This document shows positions 1 to 7,521 of a DNA stretch of 21,224 nt, one piece after another. Numbering within the stretch: position 1 is the first letter of the stretch; each line of letters begins with the position of its first letter. The translations under genes and the position numbers were made by a program. Below the pieces are notes generated by a model, which had not been told where the DNA came from, searched no databases, and was given only the letters and a program-made list of their open reading frames with translations. Source of the stretch: Vicinamibacteria bacterium (lineage in GTDB: Bacteria > Acidobacteriota > Vicinamibacteria > Fen-336 > JAGNNV01); contig JAENWE010000021.1 of the NCBI GenBank assembly GCA_016650185.1, positions 1 through 21,224 of the forward strand, read 5' to 3'.

Positions 1-162
1 GATCGGGCCGCAGAAACGAGAGGCCCGCCGAAGCGGCGCGTCCCTGACCGGGCAGGCCCGCCTGATCGGGCCGCAGAAACGAGAGGCCCGCCGAAGCGGC
101 GCGTCCCTGACTGGGCAGGCCCGCCTGATCGGGCCGCAGAAACGAGAGGCCCGCCGAAGCGG
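1..162. repeat. 63-bp tandem repeat, about 2.6 copies, cut by the window edge
   Basis: Two full 63-bp units (1-63 and 64-126) are followed by a 36-base partial unit (127-162). The full units differ at one position only (C at 49, T at 112). Each copy holds the dyad CCGC-CGAA-GCGG (25-36, 88-99, 151-162), which on the minus strand is a stem closed by a TTCG loop. A second dyad, GGCCCG-cctgat-CGGGCC, spans each unit junction (for example 55-72). The array starts at the window edge, so its true copy number is unknown. It lies outside any credible reading frame, downstream of the actin-like gene. Near-identity of the units points to recent expansion. Confidence 0.9.
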
Positions 163-166
163 GCCT
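147..166 (-). terminator. Probable intrinsic terminator with a UUCG tetraloop, after the actin-like gene
   Basis: On the minus strand this reads AGGCCCGC-TTCG-GCGGGCCT: a perfect 8-bp GC-rich stem closed by a cUUCGg loop, an exceptionally stable tetraloop. It begins 22 bases after the TAA of the minus-strand gene ending at 189. The tract after the stem (CTCGTTTCTG) is only moderately T-rich, so termination efficiency is uncertain. The same element in the two neighbouring repeat copies has a stem shortened to four pairs. Confidence 0.6.
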
Positions 167-188
167 GGTCCCACTGTATCAACTGGCT

Positions 189-1256
189 TTACTTCTCGTA
201 CAGCGCCGCGATGAGGGCGCCGCGGGCGGTGGCGGTCACCGGGTCGGCGGCAACGCGGACCTCGGAGATGTCGACTGGGAACGGCTTCGACTTCATGGAG
301 CGTTCGAAGAGTTCCTTGAAACCGCGCGGCTTGGCCGTGCCTCCAGCGATGACGATGGGCAGGGGACGATGAACGCGAGGAAGCTTGTCGGTCTTGGCCA
401 CTGCTTTCCGAATCGAATCGACCAGAGTCTCGACGAGATCTTCATAGTAGATGTGAAGCGCCTTTTCCAGCTTGTCCGCGGGCGGCTTGGTCAGGTCGAG
501 CTTTTCCTCCTTGATGGTCTTGACCCGGGTAGCGGGTTCGTCGACCACGGATCCCACAGAGTTGTCGATGTAGTCGCCACCCTTGGAGATGCCGAAGAGC
601 AGTGACGGAATCGACAAGTATCCGAGGGCGACATTGCACATGCCGCCACCGCACGAAATGCCAATTCCGGTGAAGTTCTGATCCTCCAACTCGGAGAAGA
701 TCACGGCCAGGCCTTCATTGATGGCCACCGCCCGGTATCCGAGAGTCTCGAAGAATCGGCGCAGGCTGGCTTCGTGGTACACCAGTTCCGCCTCTCGACC
801 TTCCGTCGCGGCCGGCACCGAGAACGAGAGCACCTCGCCTTGGGTCTTGGCTTTCGGGATCAGTCCGCGCATGATCGACTCGAGTACCACCGTCCCCATC
901 CGCTCTTTGGGGTTCAAGAGGCCATCGGCCATCGGCCTTCGGGTCTCGACGTTGAACATGTTGGCGAAGCGCTCAGTGGCGCCGCCAAAGATCACCAACT
1001 CGTCGCCATCACGGAAGTAGGGGATCTCGTTCTGGCCGAGGATGGTTTCGGTGAAACGGGAGAACGGCACGGGAATGAAGGCGTTCAGTTGCATCGAGGT
1101 CTCGGTGCCCTTGGTCCGCCGCCGGGCCGCCACGATCTTGGACGTGCCCACATCGACGCCCAGGGGCATGCCCCGCGAGGTATCCTCAGCGGCGGAGGCC
1201 TCCGACCCTTCCTGCACCTTCCACAAATGATCTTTTCGCTCTTCCATGAGATTCAA
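189..1256 (-). CDS. Actin-fold ATPase-like protein (MreB/MamK-like), divergent phosphate-2 loop
   Basis: The 355-residue protein has the actin/Hsp70 ATPase layout. Phosphate-1 is GVDVGTSK (33-40), RRPMADGLL (106-114) resembles MreB/MamK, EGLAV (181-185) matches the usual E-P-x-A position, SKGGDYID lies at 224-231, and the adenosine motif IVIAGGTAKPRG is at 301-312. Family members bind ATP and often polymerise into filaments or act as division or segregation partners. Phosphate-2 is odd: it reads GISCGGGMCNVA (199-210), so the usual D of DxGxGT is S201. No membrane segment is visible. The start is ambiguous: TTG at 1256 overlaps the upstream amidase stop (TTGA), and an ATG lies three codons on (1247). 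The amidase overlap implies co-transcription and perhaps a cell-wall role, which is inference. The fold is confident; the exact family is not. Confidence 0.85.
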   Translation of the reverse strand: MNLMEERKDHLWKVQEGSEASAAEDTSRGMPLGVDVGTSKIVAARRRTKGTETSMQLNAFIPVPFSRFTETILGQNEIPYFRDGDELVIFGGATERFANMFNVETRRPMADGLLNPKERMGTVVLESIMRGLIPKAKTQGEVLSFSVPAATEGREAELVYHEASLRRFFETLGYRAVAINEGLAVIFSELEDQNFTGIGISCGGGMCNVALGYLSIPSLLFGISKGGDYIDNSVGSVVDEPATRVKTIKEEKLDLTKPPADKLEKALHIYYEDLVETLVDSIRKAVAKTDKLPRVHRPLPIVIAGGTAKPRGFKELFERSMKSKPFPVDISEVRVAADPVTATARGALIAALYEK

Positions 1257-2665
1257 TTGACTCCGGGTCCTGCTGCGGCAGGTGCTGTGGTTAATGAGCT
1301 GTTAGGGCTCTTCGTTGCTGGGGCTGAGGCCCGACTTTGTTCTTCGAACCAGAGATCGAAACGTCGCGCCAGAGAAAGCCGCAGATCATCGGTCGAACGG
1401 CCCGATGTCAACGCGTCTCTCTCCAGTTCCGCTTCCGCTTTCAAGACGCCCGGCCACGGCTCGCCGATCGCCTTCGCGAGGTCATCATCATAGCCGAAGC
1501 CAAACAGCCGGACACTCGCGGGCTCCACATCATAGGCGTTGGGCAGACCGAAGGTCTTGAACGGAAAGTTCTTGGCCCAATCGACGTGGTGGCCGATCTT
1601 TCTTGTCTTTGGATTCACGCTCACAATCCCGTGACCCACGCAGAGCCTCGGATCCAGGTTGTACCGGCGGACCAGATGATCGGTGAGGAGTCTCCCCGAC
1701 TGCAACTGGGCCTCGGTCAGGGGCAGCGGACCCTCGGGGGCGAAACGGGACTCAAATGAAACGCCGAAAAAAGCGTGATTGAGATTCATGTAGACCTTGC
1801 CCTCGTTCGACCACACCGAGTGTCCGGCGTGGTTGGCCCGGGAGTCGTCGTTCAAGATCTGATAGACGCGTCCGAAGCGGTCAATCAGGTAGTGATAGAA
1901 CTCATGCCGCTTGATGTAGGCCACCAGGTTCTTCGAATTTCGAAGCAGCGACGCGTTGTTCTCGGGCTCGAGGGAGAGGATGTCGCTCTCCGTGGTGTGA
2001 AAGACGATACCGACGGGCTCGATCAGGGGTGCGAGAACCGCCCCGGTGGCTTCATCAATCGGGACGAAGCTTCGTCTCGTGCCCTTGACTCGGTGACTCG
2101 TGTCGATCCGAAGGCCGTTGCTGTAGAGCTCGTAGTCCCGGCCTTTCTCCACAAGCCAGATCGAATTGGGGCGCTCGGTCACGACCGTCGGGGTCTCCTT
2201 CGAAGGCGGGCGAACCGGAGCAGCCTTCGGAATGCCATTCGCCCGAGTCTTCACCGCCGCGGTGTCCCGGCTGAGGGTCGCGGCCATGCGGATGGTGCCG
2301 TAGGACGCGCCGAGGAGCAGGCCTCCCCCGGCCAGAACGATGGCTATCTGCAGGGTCGCGATCTTCCCCCGCGCCGCCTTCCGGACCGTGGCCGCGTTGT
2401 CTCCCGCGATCAGGGTCAGCCCGCGCCATCCCAGATATCGGTAGACGAGAGGGCGCGCCAGGCGCGGCACGCCGGGAATCCGGCTCTCCAGTTCTCGAAC
2501 GGATCGAGTGCAGTTCCGCAAGAACCTCAACCGTTCGACCGGATTTTTGATCTGCCCGGTGAGACCCTCGATGGTCCGGGCGAACTCCGGCGATAACTCG
2601 CGAGGGTCTTCGCACACAAGTCCCTTCTCCTGGGCACGTTTTCGCGACTCGGAGGCAAGGTCCAC
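1253..2665 (-). CDS. Membrane-anchored N-acetylmuramoyl-L-alanine amidase-like protein (PGRP/Amidase_2 fold)
   Basis: The product has 470 residues. A basic, helical N-terminal part of about 100 residues is predicted cytoplasmic; a single hydrophobic segment (about 102-122) would place the rest outside the membrane. The C-terminal domain resembles Zn-dependent Amidase_2/PGRP enzymes that cut the lactyl-amide bond between MurNAc and the stem peptide. Visible signs are FHTTES (H223), RANHAGHS (H279), FFGVSFES (299-306) and GHGIVS (H345) followed by HHVDW (D362), which fit the family's two Zn histidines plus an acidic or cysteine ligand. The H345-to-D362 spacing is longer than in AmpD. The tail from about 445 is low-complexity Ala/Ser/Pro. 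The start is GTG at 2665 with no clear Shine-Dalgarno sequence; GTG at 2617, preceded by AAGGGA, is an alternative. It is first in a two-gene operon with the actin-like gene. Confidence 0.85.
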   Translation of the reverse strand: MDLASESRKRAQEKGLVCEDPRELSPEFARTIEGLTGQIKNPVERLRFLRNCTRSVRELESRIPGVPRLARPLVYRYLGWRGLTLIAGDNAATVRKAARGKIATLQIAIVLAGGGLLLGASYGTIRMAATLSRDTAAVKTRANGIPKAAPVRPPSKETPTVVTERPNSIWLVEKGRDYELYSNGLRIDTSHRVKGTRRSFVPIDEATGAVLAPLIEPVGIVFHTTESDILSLEPENNASLLRNSKNLVAYIKRHEFYHYLIDRFGRVYQILNDDSRANHAGHSVWSNEGKVYMNLNHAFFGVSFESRFAPEGPLPLTEAQLQSGRLLTDHLVRRYNLDPRLCVGHGIVSVNPKTRKIGHHVDWAKNFPFKTFGLPNAYDVEPASVRLFGFGYDDDLAKAIGEPWPGVLKAEAELERDALTSGRSTDDLRLSLARRFDLWFEEQSRASAPATKSPNSSLTTAPAAAGPGVN

Positions 2666-2675
2666 GGGGTCTGAA

Positions 2676-2681
2676 AGTATA
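2676..2681 (-). promoter_or_regulatory. Candidate -10 element for the amidase gene
   Basis: The minus strand reads TATACT (five of six matches to TATAAT), unusual in such GC-rich DNA. No good -35 hexamer is seen 16-19 bases upstream. The implied transcription start falls within about 4-6 bases of the GTG at 2665, so the message would be nearly leaderless, or translation may begin at the internal GTG at 2617. Confidence 0.35.
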
Positions 2682-2718
2682 GGCCCGACCGGAGGCAGCC
2701 CTCAGCCGCCCTCCCTCA

Positions 2719-2746
2719 TTGCGCTTGGCGGTTTCCTCAATAAGAT
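2719..2746 (+). promoter_or_regulatory. Weak candidate promoter for the GNAT gene
   Basis: TTGCGC (2719-2724) is followed after 16 bases by TAAGAT (2741-2746). Matches to the sigma-70 consensus are partial (3/6 and 4/6). The predicted start would lie on the first codons of the GNAT frame, and no Shine-Dalgarno sequence precedes ATG 2750 or 2756, which fits a leaderless message. This is only a suggestion. Confidence 0.2.
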
Positions 2747-2749
2747 CAC

Positions 2750-3703
2750 ATGGTCATGCTCGCCAGCACTCTTCAACCCATCGGGGCCGTGCCCATGACC
2801 GACTTGGATCGACTGTTCGACGAGGAGGCCTCGATGTGGCGGAAGGACTTGAGCTGGAGCTTCGAGTTCACCCGAAAGCGTCTTGAATCCGCCCTGCTGG
2901 AGAAGGTTCTCACCGGTTTCGCTCTGACCGACGAACTGGGCGCTTGCGCCTACGCCACTTACGCGGTCAACGATGAGCAGGGCCTCGTCGGTTCCTTCTT
3001 CGCCACGGAACGGGTCAGGGGTCGGGGCGTCGAGGCGGACCTGGTCACCCGGGTGTTGAACCGCATGGTGGCCCGGAATCTGCGCGCGATCGACTGCCAG
3101 ACCCTCTTCTCCTCCGACCCCGGTCTCACCGCCCCGTTCATAGCGCGAGGGTTTGAATCCGCCAGCCGAATCTATATGTCCTTGGACCGGTCCGCCTGGG
3201 CCGAGGCGAGGGGAGCGACGCCGCCAATCATGCGTTCGAAGCCCATCCACCGTACTGATGTTCCGTCGGTGACGCGCCTCGTCTACCAGGCGCATCAGGA
3301 GAGGCGCGCGCTCGACGCCTCGTCAAGCTTCGACACTGAAGACTCCTGCGAGAAGATCTTGAGACAGGTCGTGCTCGACCATGTTTGCGGACCTTTCGAT
3401 TCTCTGGGATCACGCCGGATAGAGGTGGGTGGCGAGGCGGTGGCGGCGTGCCTCCTCACCTGGCCTCTGCCCGAGGTCGCCCACCTGAGCGAAGTCGCGA
3501 CCGCCCCGTCGCACCGGCGCAGGGGCCTGGCCCGACAGTGCGTGGCGGAGTCCCTGGCCAGCGCCTTTGAGCGCACAGGAGCACGGTCGGCAACCCTGTC
3601 GGTGACCGCGTCCAATCGAGCGGCCCTGGCTCTTTATGAATCCTTCGGATTCAAGCCTCTGGTCCGATATGAATCGCATGTTCTACGAGGGCCGCAGCCT
3701 TGA
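2750..3703 (+). CDS. Double-domain GNAT family N-acetyltransferase
   Basis: The protein has 317 residues and two tandem GNAT-like halves. The C-terminal half is clear: a core strand LSEVATAP followed by the acetyl-CoA pyrophosphate loop HRRRGLA (255-261), then the closing motif NRAALALYESFGF (289-301). The N-terminal half carries a related loop, ATERVRGRGVEADL (85-98), but is more divergent and may be structural. GNAT enzymes transfer an acyl group from acyl-CoA to an amine or protein N-terminus; the substrate cannot be read here. ATG at 2750 and ATG at 2756 are both possible. The LQPIG strand near the N-terminus argues against the later ATG at 2795. The stop codon overlaps the next gene's ATG (TGATG), indicating translational coupling. 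Confidence 0.85.
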   Translation: MVMLASTLQPIGAVPMTDLDRLFDEEASMWRKDLSWSFEFTRKRLESALLEKVLTGFALTDELGACAYATYAVNDEQGLVGSFFATERVRGRGVEADLVTRVLNRMVARNLRAIDCQTLFSSDPGLTAPFIARGFESASRIYMSLDRSAWAEARGATPPIMRSKPIHRTDVPSVTRLVYQAHQERRALDASSSFDTEDSCEKILRQVVLDHVCGPFDSLGSRRIEVGGEAVAACLLTWPLPEVAHLSEVATAPSHRRRGLARQCVAESLASAFERTGARSATLSVTASNRAALALYESFGFKPLVRYESHVLRGPQP

Positions 3704-4824
3704 TGGCCCTCGTGCTCGCCGCCGGACTGACGGTGGTCTCCTCGTCGACGGTATCGACTTCCGAACCTTCGTGGATCTGCGCCTACGTGGCCGAACGGTT
3801 GCCGAGCACGCTCCTGCTCCTGGGCGACGACACCGTCTCGGGAGAGGAAACCCGGGCCGCGCGCGCTCGCCTTTCTCTTTCCGAGGCCATTCTGACCCGC
3901 GCTTCCAACCTGGCTCTGGCGCGGTCCCTGGGCGCCACTCGACTCGTGGTCGTCCGCTGCGCCGACCAGGGCGAGATCGCCACGATAAAAGCCCAGGCCT
4001 TCGATGCGGTCCGGCCGGTGGCTGGCGCCCTGATCGAAGTGTCACGGCCTCTCGCCGACCTGGCGACGGCCATCGACGAGATCGCTCGACGTCTCAGTCC
4101 GGATGCGCCGCCCTTCGAGGGTCTGGCGTTCCCCGCCCCCTCCGTCAAATCGCTGCTCGTTGCGGGCCCGGCTCTGAAACTCTCCGCGGCAAGTGAACGG
4201 TCTCGCGAATTGACTGTCGCTCTGGGCGTGGATCCGACCTCGATCGGGCTGCGGCTTTCCACGGTGGGCGCGCTCATTACCGCTCGCGACTTCGAAGCCG
4301 CCATCCGATTGGCTCACCTTCCCGCTCGCCCCGGCACTCCGGCCGCGTTGGTTCGGGCTCTGCGCTTTCAAGCGAGCGCCGCGCAGCTTGAGGCGGGGCG
4401 CTACGCCGAGGCGCGAGACACTCTCGAGACCCTTCGCCGCGCGCGCGAAACCGCGGCCGTCCTCAATAATCTCGGAGTTGCCGGCTTCCGTCTCCGCGAA
4501 GCGTCGGCGTCGGACCTTTTTGAGCGGGCGAACTCCTTGCTCGATCACCGGCAGGGTGACATCTCGTTCAACCGGACGCTTGCTCTACTATTCGAGGGCA
4601 AGGCGGATCGAGCCCTGGCTCGACTCGATCAGGCGCTCCAGAACCCGACTGACGCCCGCACCAGGCTACTCCGGGTGTGGGCGCTCAGGCTCTTGAATCG
4701 GGAACCCGAGCGGGCCGAAGAATGGGAGCGCCTTTTGAACCTCGCCCCCTCCTTCTTCCGCCTCGGGAAGCCTGACCTCGCCCGACGCCTCGAGCGAATC
4801 TTCTTCTCAGAGCGAACGCCCTAG
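3703..4824 (+). CDS. Predicted exported TPR-like protein, function unknown
   Basis: The 373-residue protein starts with a hydrophobic, signal-peptide-like segment (MALVLAAGLTVVSSS). The middle (about 85-130) resembles an alpha/beta domain with the strand RLVVVRCAD. The last 200 residues are alanine- and leucine-rich helical pairs typical of degenerate tetratricopeptide repeats (for example AAQLEAGRYAEARDTLETLR and FNRTLALLFEGKADRALARL), a scaffold for protein contacts. ATG at 3703 was chosen because it overlaps the GNAT stop in TGATG; a TTG one codon earlier is also open. No lipobox cysteine is seen. It is second in a two-gene operon with the GNAT. The gene converges on the cyclase gene with a 15-base gap and no visible terminator hairpin. 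Confidence 0.75.
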   Translation: MALVLAAGLTVVSSSTVSTSEPSWICAYVAERLPSTLLLLGDDTVSGEETRAARARLSLSEAILTRASNLALARSLGATRLVVVRCADQGEIATIKAQAFDAVRPVAGALIEVSRPLADLATAIDEIARRLSPDAPPFEGLAFPAPSVKSLLVAGPALKLSAASERSRELTVALGVDPTSIGLRLSTVGALITARDFEAAIRLAHLPARPGTPAALVRALRFQASAAQLEAGRYAEARDTLETLRRARETAAVLNNLGVAGFRLREASASDLFERANSLLDHRQGDISFNRTLALLFEGKADRALARLDQALQNPTDARTRLLRVWALRLLNREPERAEEWERLLNLAPSFFRLGKPDLARRLERIFFSERTP

Positions 4825-4839
4825 AAATCCGCGAACTCT

Positions 4840-7278
4840 CTACTTCTCCTTCATGTCCCAGACGCCGTCCCAGTCTGGGGCGGGCGGGTGCGCGCTGAAG
4901 TAGTCACATCGGTCGCGGTACATTCGGGCCACGCCGTCGAACGGGTTCAGGGCGAGAGCGCCCTCGAACCGGCGGCGCGCCCCCTCCCAGTCCCGGCGAC
5001 GGTATCCGCGCTGGCCCTCGGCGAACAACTCAATGATGGTGGGGTTTCGGGCTGCGCTTCGCTCCCCGAAGTGGTCGAGAATCTCGAAGACGCCCACGGG
5101 CTGGCTCTTGCCCTTGACCCGCATCTTGTCGACCTCGCGCATGGCGTAAGAGCCCTTTAACTCGCTCACCGTGAATTCGCTCACCAGGAGTTCGGTGCCG
5201 TAGGCCTTGTTGGCGCTCTCGAGCCTGGACGCCAGATTGACTCCGTCTCCAATGACCGTGTAGTCCATGCGCTTGAGCGACCCAATGTTGCCGGAAAGGA
5301 CGTCGTCGGTGTTGACGCCGATGCCCATGCGCACGGCCTCCTGACCGTCGGTCATCCGTTTGGCGTTGAATTCTCGCAATGACCGCAGCATCTCGACTGC
5401 GGTCTGAACCGCGTGGTCGGCGTCCTCAGGCCCCCGAAAGGGCGCGCCGAACACGGCCATGATCGCGTCGCCAATGTACTTGTCGAGGATGCCGCCCTTC
5501 TCCAGGATGATATCGACCATGATGGTGAAGTACTCGTTCAGCATCTTCACCGTCTCCTGGGCGCCGATCCGTTCGGAGATGGAGGTGAAGCCGCGGATGT
5601 CGGTGAAGAGGAGGGTCGCGCGCTGCACCTTCCCGCCCAAAGCCGCCTCGCCCTCTTCGAGCAGCTTGTCGGCGACTTCCTTCGTCATGTAGCGCGCCAT
5701 CGTGCTCTTGAGCCGTTTCTCCTTGGTGATGTCCTCCATCATCAGGATGCAGCCCTGCTGTCCGTCCTTGCCCTCGGGCAGCGGCACCACCGACAGGTTC
5801 ATCGAGGCGCTTCCTCCTGCCTCGCCGTCATCGGAGAGGTTCAGGCTGGCCTCCATCGCCACTTCAGCACGGCCGGAAAGCCGCACCGACTCGACCGAGG
5901 CGGCGATCCAGGCGTTGGGACCACGGAAGAACTCGCTCACGTTATGGCCCGAAACTTCCGACGCTTTTCTCTTCACCATCCCGAGCGCCGCCCGGTTGGC
6001 CTTCACGATTTCCCCCATGGCGTTCACGGTAATGACCCCGTTCGTCATGCTTTCGAGAATGCTCTCGTTGTAGTTCTTGACCCGGGTGACTTCGTCGAAG
6101 AGCGTGGCGTTTTCCATGGCGATGGAGGCCTGAGCCGAGAATGCGCGCAGCCGCTTCTCGTCGATGGCGGTGAACGCCCCGCCCTTCTTGTTGAGCACCT
6201 GGGTCACCGCGATGGTCTCGCCCCTTCGGTTCACCACCGGCATGGTCAAGATGTTCACCGTCCGGTAGCCCGTCTTCTTGTCGACCGCCTGATTGAACCG
6301 GGGGTCGGCATAAGCGTCGGGGATATTGACGGTGGCGCCAGTGGTGAAGACGGCGCCCGCGATCCCCAAGTGATCGGGAAACCGAATCTCGCTGAGGTTC
6401 TCGCCCTGCCCCACCGGGGCCCATAACTGCCGGGCTCTCGAGTCGTGCATGAACAAGGTGGCGCGATCGGCTTCAAGAATGGTCGCGACCGTCTCCATGA
6501 TCTTGAGCAGGAGCGGCTGGAGCTGCAACTCCGTGCTCATGGCCGCGGTGACCTCAAGCAACTGAACTTCCTCGGCCCGGGCCCGCCGGATCTCCTGGTG
6601 GAGGAGGGCGTTGACGAAAGCGGCCGCCGCCTGAGAATTAAGAGTTTCGAGGAGGGTCAAGTCCTCAGCCGCGAAATCGCCGGAACGCTTGTTGAGCACC
6701 TGGGCGACCCCGACGGTTTGCACGCCATCGTCGTTCTTGTGCTTTATAGGGACGCACAGGATATTGCGGGTCTTGAACCCCGTCCTCCGGTCAACGTCGG
6801 GGTTGAAGCGCGGATCCTGGTAGGCGTCGCCAATATGGACCGGATCGCCGCTCCTGAAAACGGCGCCGGCTATCCCGGCGCCCGCGGGGATGCGGATCTC
6901 GGTGGTCAGACCGAGCGCGACCTTGGTGTACAGCTCGTCGGTATCCTTGTCGTATAGGAAGACCGTGCATCGTTCGGCCTCGAGAAACTCGGAGATCAGT
7001 TCGACCATTCGGGGCAGGAGGACATCGAGAGAGAGCGAGTCGGCCAGTCGGCGCGATACGGTCAGAAGCGCCGAGGTCTTGCGCAGCATCTCCGCGAGTT
7101 TGGAGGTAAAGGCGTCACGATCGGAGCTCGATAGCTTGAGCAGGATCCGCCGGATATCGTCCTGGCGCAGATTCCGATCAACGAGCTGGTTGATGACGTC
7201 GATCTCTTCGGGCCTCAGCGCGTCGTCGCGACCCCGGTCGACCGTAGTTTCCGCCTCGGCCATACTCCCAGTCTCCAT
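4840..7278 (-). CDS. Adenylate cyclase with GAF-GAF-PAS sensor domains (CyaB1/CyaB2-like, class IIIb type)
   Basis: This 812-residue protein makes cAMP from ATP by inference from its catalytic residues. Domains run: N-terminal helical segment, GAF-A (about 75-225), GAF-B (about 245-395), PAS (about 405-515), class III catalytic domain (about 553-735) and a TPR-like tail (745-790). Metal-binding D560 (LFTDIRGFT) and D604, K600 (KYIGDAIMAVFGAP), T674 and N681/R685 (YTVIGDGVNLASR) are all present. Lys plus Thr at the base-selecting positions is the class IIIb adenylate signature. GAF-B carries a complete N-K-x(n)-F-x3-D-E motif (N363, K364, F369, D373, E374), the hallmark of cyclic-nucleotide-binding GAFs; GAF-A lacks the final E. 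No membrane helix is seen. An ATG five codons in (7263) has a better ribosome site (GGAG, 9 bases) than ATG 7278. It is divergent from the ATPase operon. Confidence 0.93.
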   Translation of the reverse strand: METGSMAEAETTVDRGRDDALRPEEIDVINQLVDRNLRQDDIRRILLKLSSSDRDAFTSKLAEMLRKTSALLTVSRRLADSLSLDVLLPRMVELISEFLEAERCTVFLYDKDTDELYTKVALGLTTEIRIPAGAGIAGAVFRSGDPVHIGDAYQDPRFNPDVDRRTGFKTRNILCVPIKHKNDDGVQTVGVAQVLNKRSGDFAAEDLTLLETLNSQAAAAFVNALLHQEIRRARAEEVQLLEVTAAMSTELQLQPLLLKIMETVATILEADRATLFMHDSRARQLWAPVGQGENLSEIRFPDHLGIAGAVFTTGATVNIPDAYADPRFNQAVDKKTGYRTVNILTMPVVNRRGETIAVTQVLNKKGGAFTAIDEKRLRAFSAQASIAMENATLFDEVTRVKNYNESILESMTNGVITVNAMGEIVKANRAALGMVKRKASEVSGHNVSEFFRGPNAWIAASVESVRLSGRAEVAMEASLNLSDDGEAGGSASMNLSVVPLPEGKDGQQGCILMMEDITKEKRLKSTMARYMTKEVADKLLEEGEAALGGKVQRATLLFTDIRGFTSISERIGAQETVKMLNEYFTIMVDIILEKGGILDKYIGDAIMAVFGAPFRGPEDADHAVQTAVEMLRSLREFNAKRMTDGQEAVRMGIGVNTDDVLSGNIGSLKRMDYTVIGDGVNLASRLESANKAYGTELLVSEFTVSELKGSYAMREVDKMRVKGKSQPVGVFEILDHFGERSAARNPTIIELFAEGQRGYRRRDWEGARRRFEGALALNPFDGVARMYRDRCDYFSAHPPAPDWDGVWDMKEK

Positions 7279-7521
7279 GATTCAGTCTGCCTGTGGGAAG
7301 GGCGGAGTGTAGCACCAGGATCCACGCTTGGAGCAGGTGATCTTTCCATCGGCCTGGGGGGGCCACGGGCCGAAGCCAAGAGGTCGGCCCGAGGGTCAGA
7401 AGGAAAGCCGGCCACGCTTCGGTAAGAAGGGTGTGCCAGGCGGGAATCCCGCCCCGCCGCCCATTGGTAAGATCCTCGGGGCGAGACGGACGTCCGCCTC
7501 CCTCGCGCCAGAAAAACAAGC
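7279..7521. promoter_or_regulatory. Divergent control region between the CyaB-like cyclase and the ATPase operon
   Basis: These 243 bases hold no credible reading frame of their own. Two dyads stand out: CGGGCCGA/TCGGCCCG (7366-7373 and 7384-7391, perfect 8-bp arms, 10-base spacer) and GGCGGGA-a-TCCCGCC (7439-7453, perfect 7-bp arms). The octamer CCACGCTT occurs twice in direct orientation (7322-7329 and 7412-7419). Both flanking promoters must lie here or just inside the genes, but no convincing -35/-10 pair was found on either strand. The dyads may be operators or RNA hairpins in the leader. Confidence 0.45.

Noticed and set aside
774..1493. Plus-strand open frame of 239 codons across the amidase/actin-like junction
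   Set aside because: It overlaps two convincing minus-strand genes and has no domain signature.
5413..6426. Plus-strand open frame of 337 codons opposite the GAF/PAS cyclase
   Set aside because: It is antisense to well-defined GAF, PAS and cyclase motifs and has no motif of its own.
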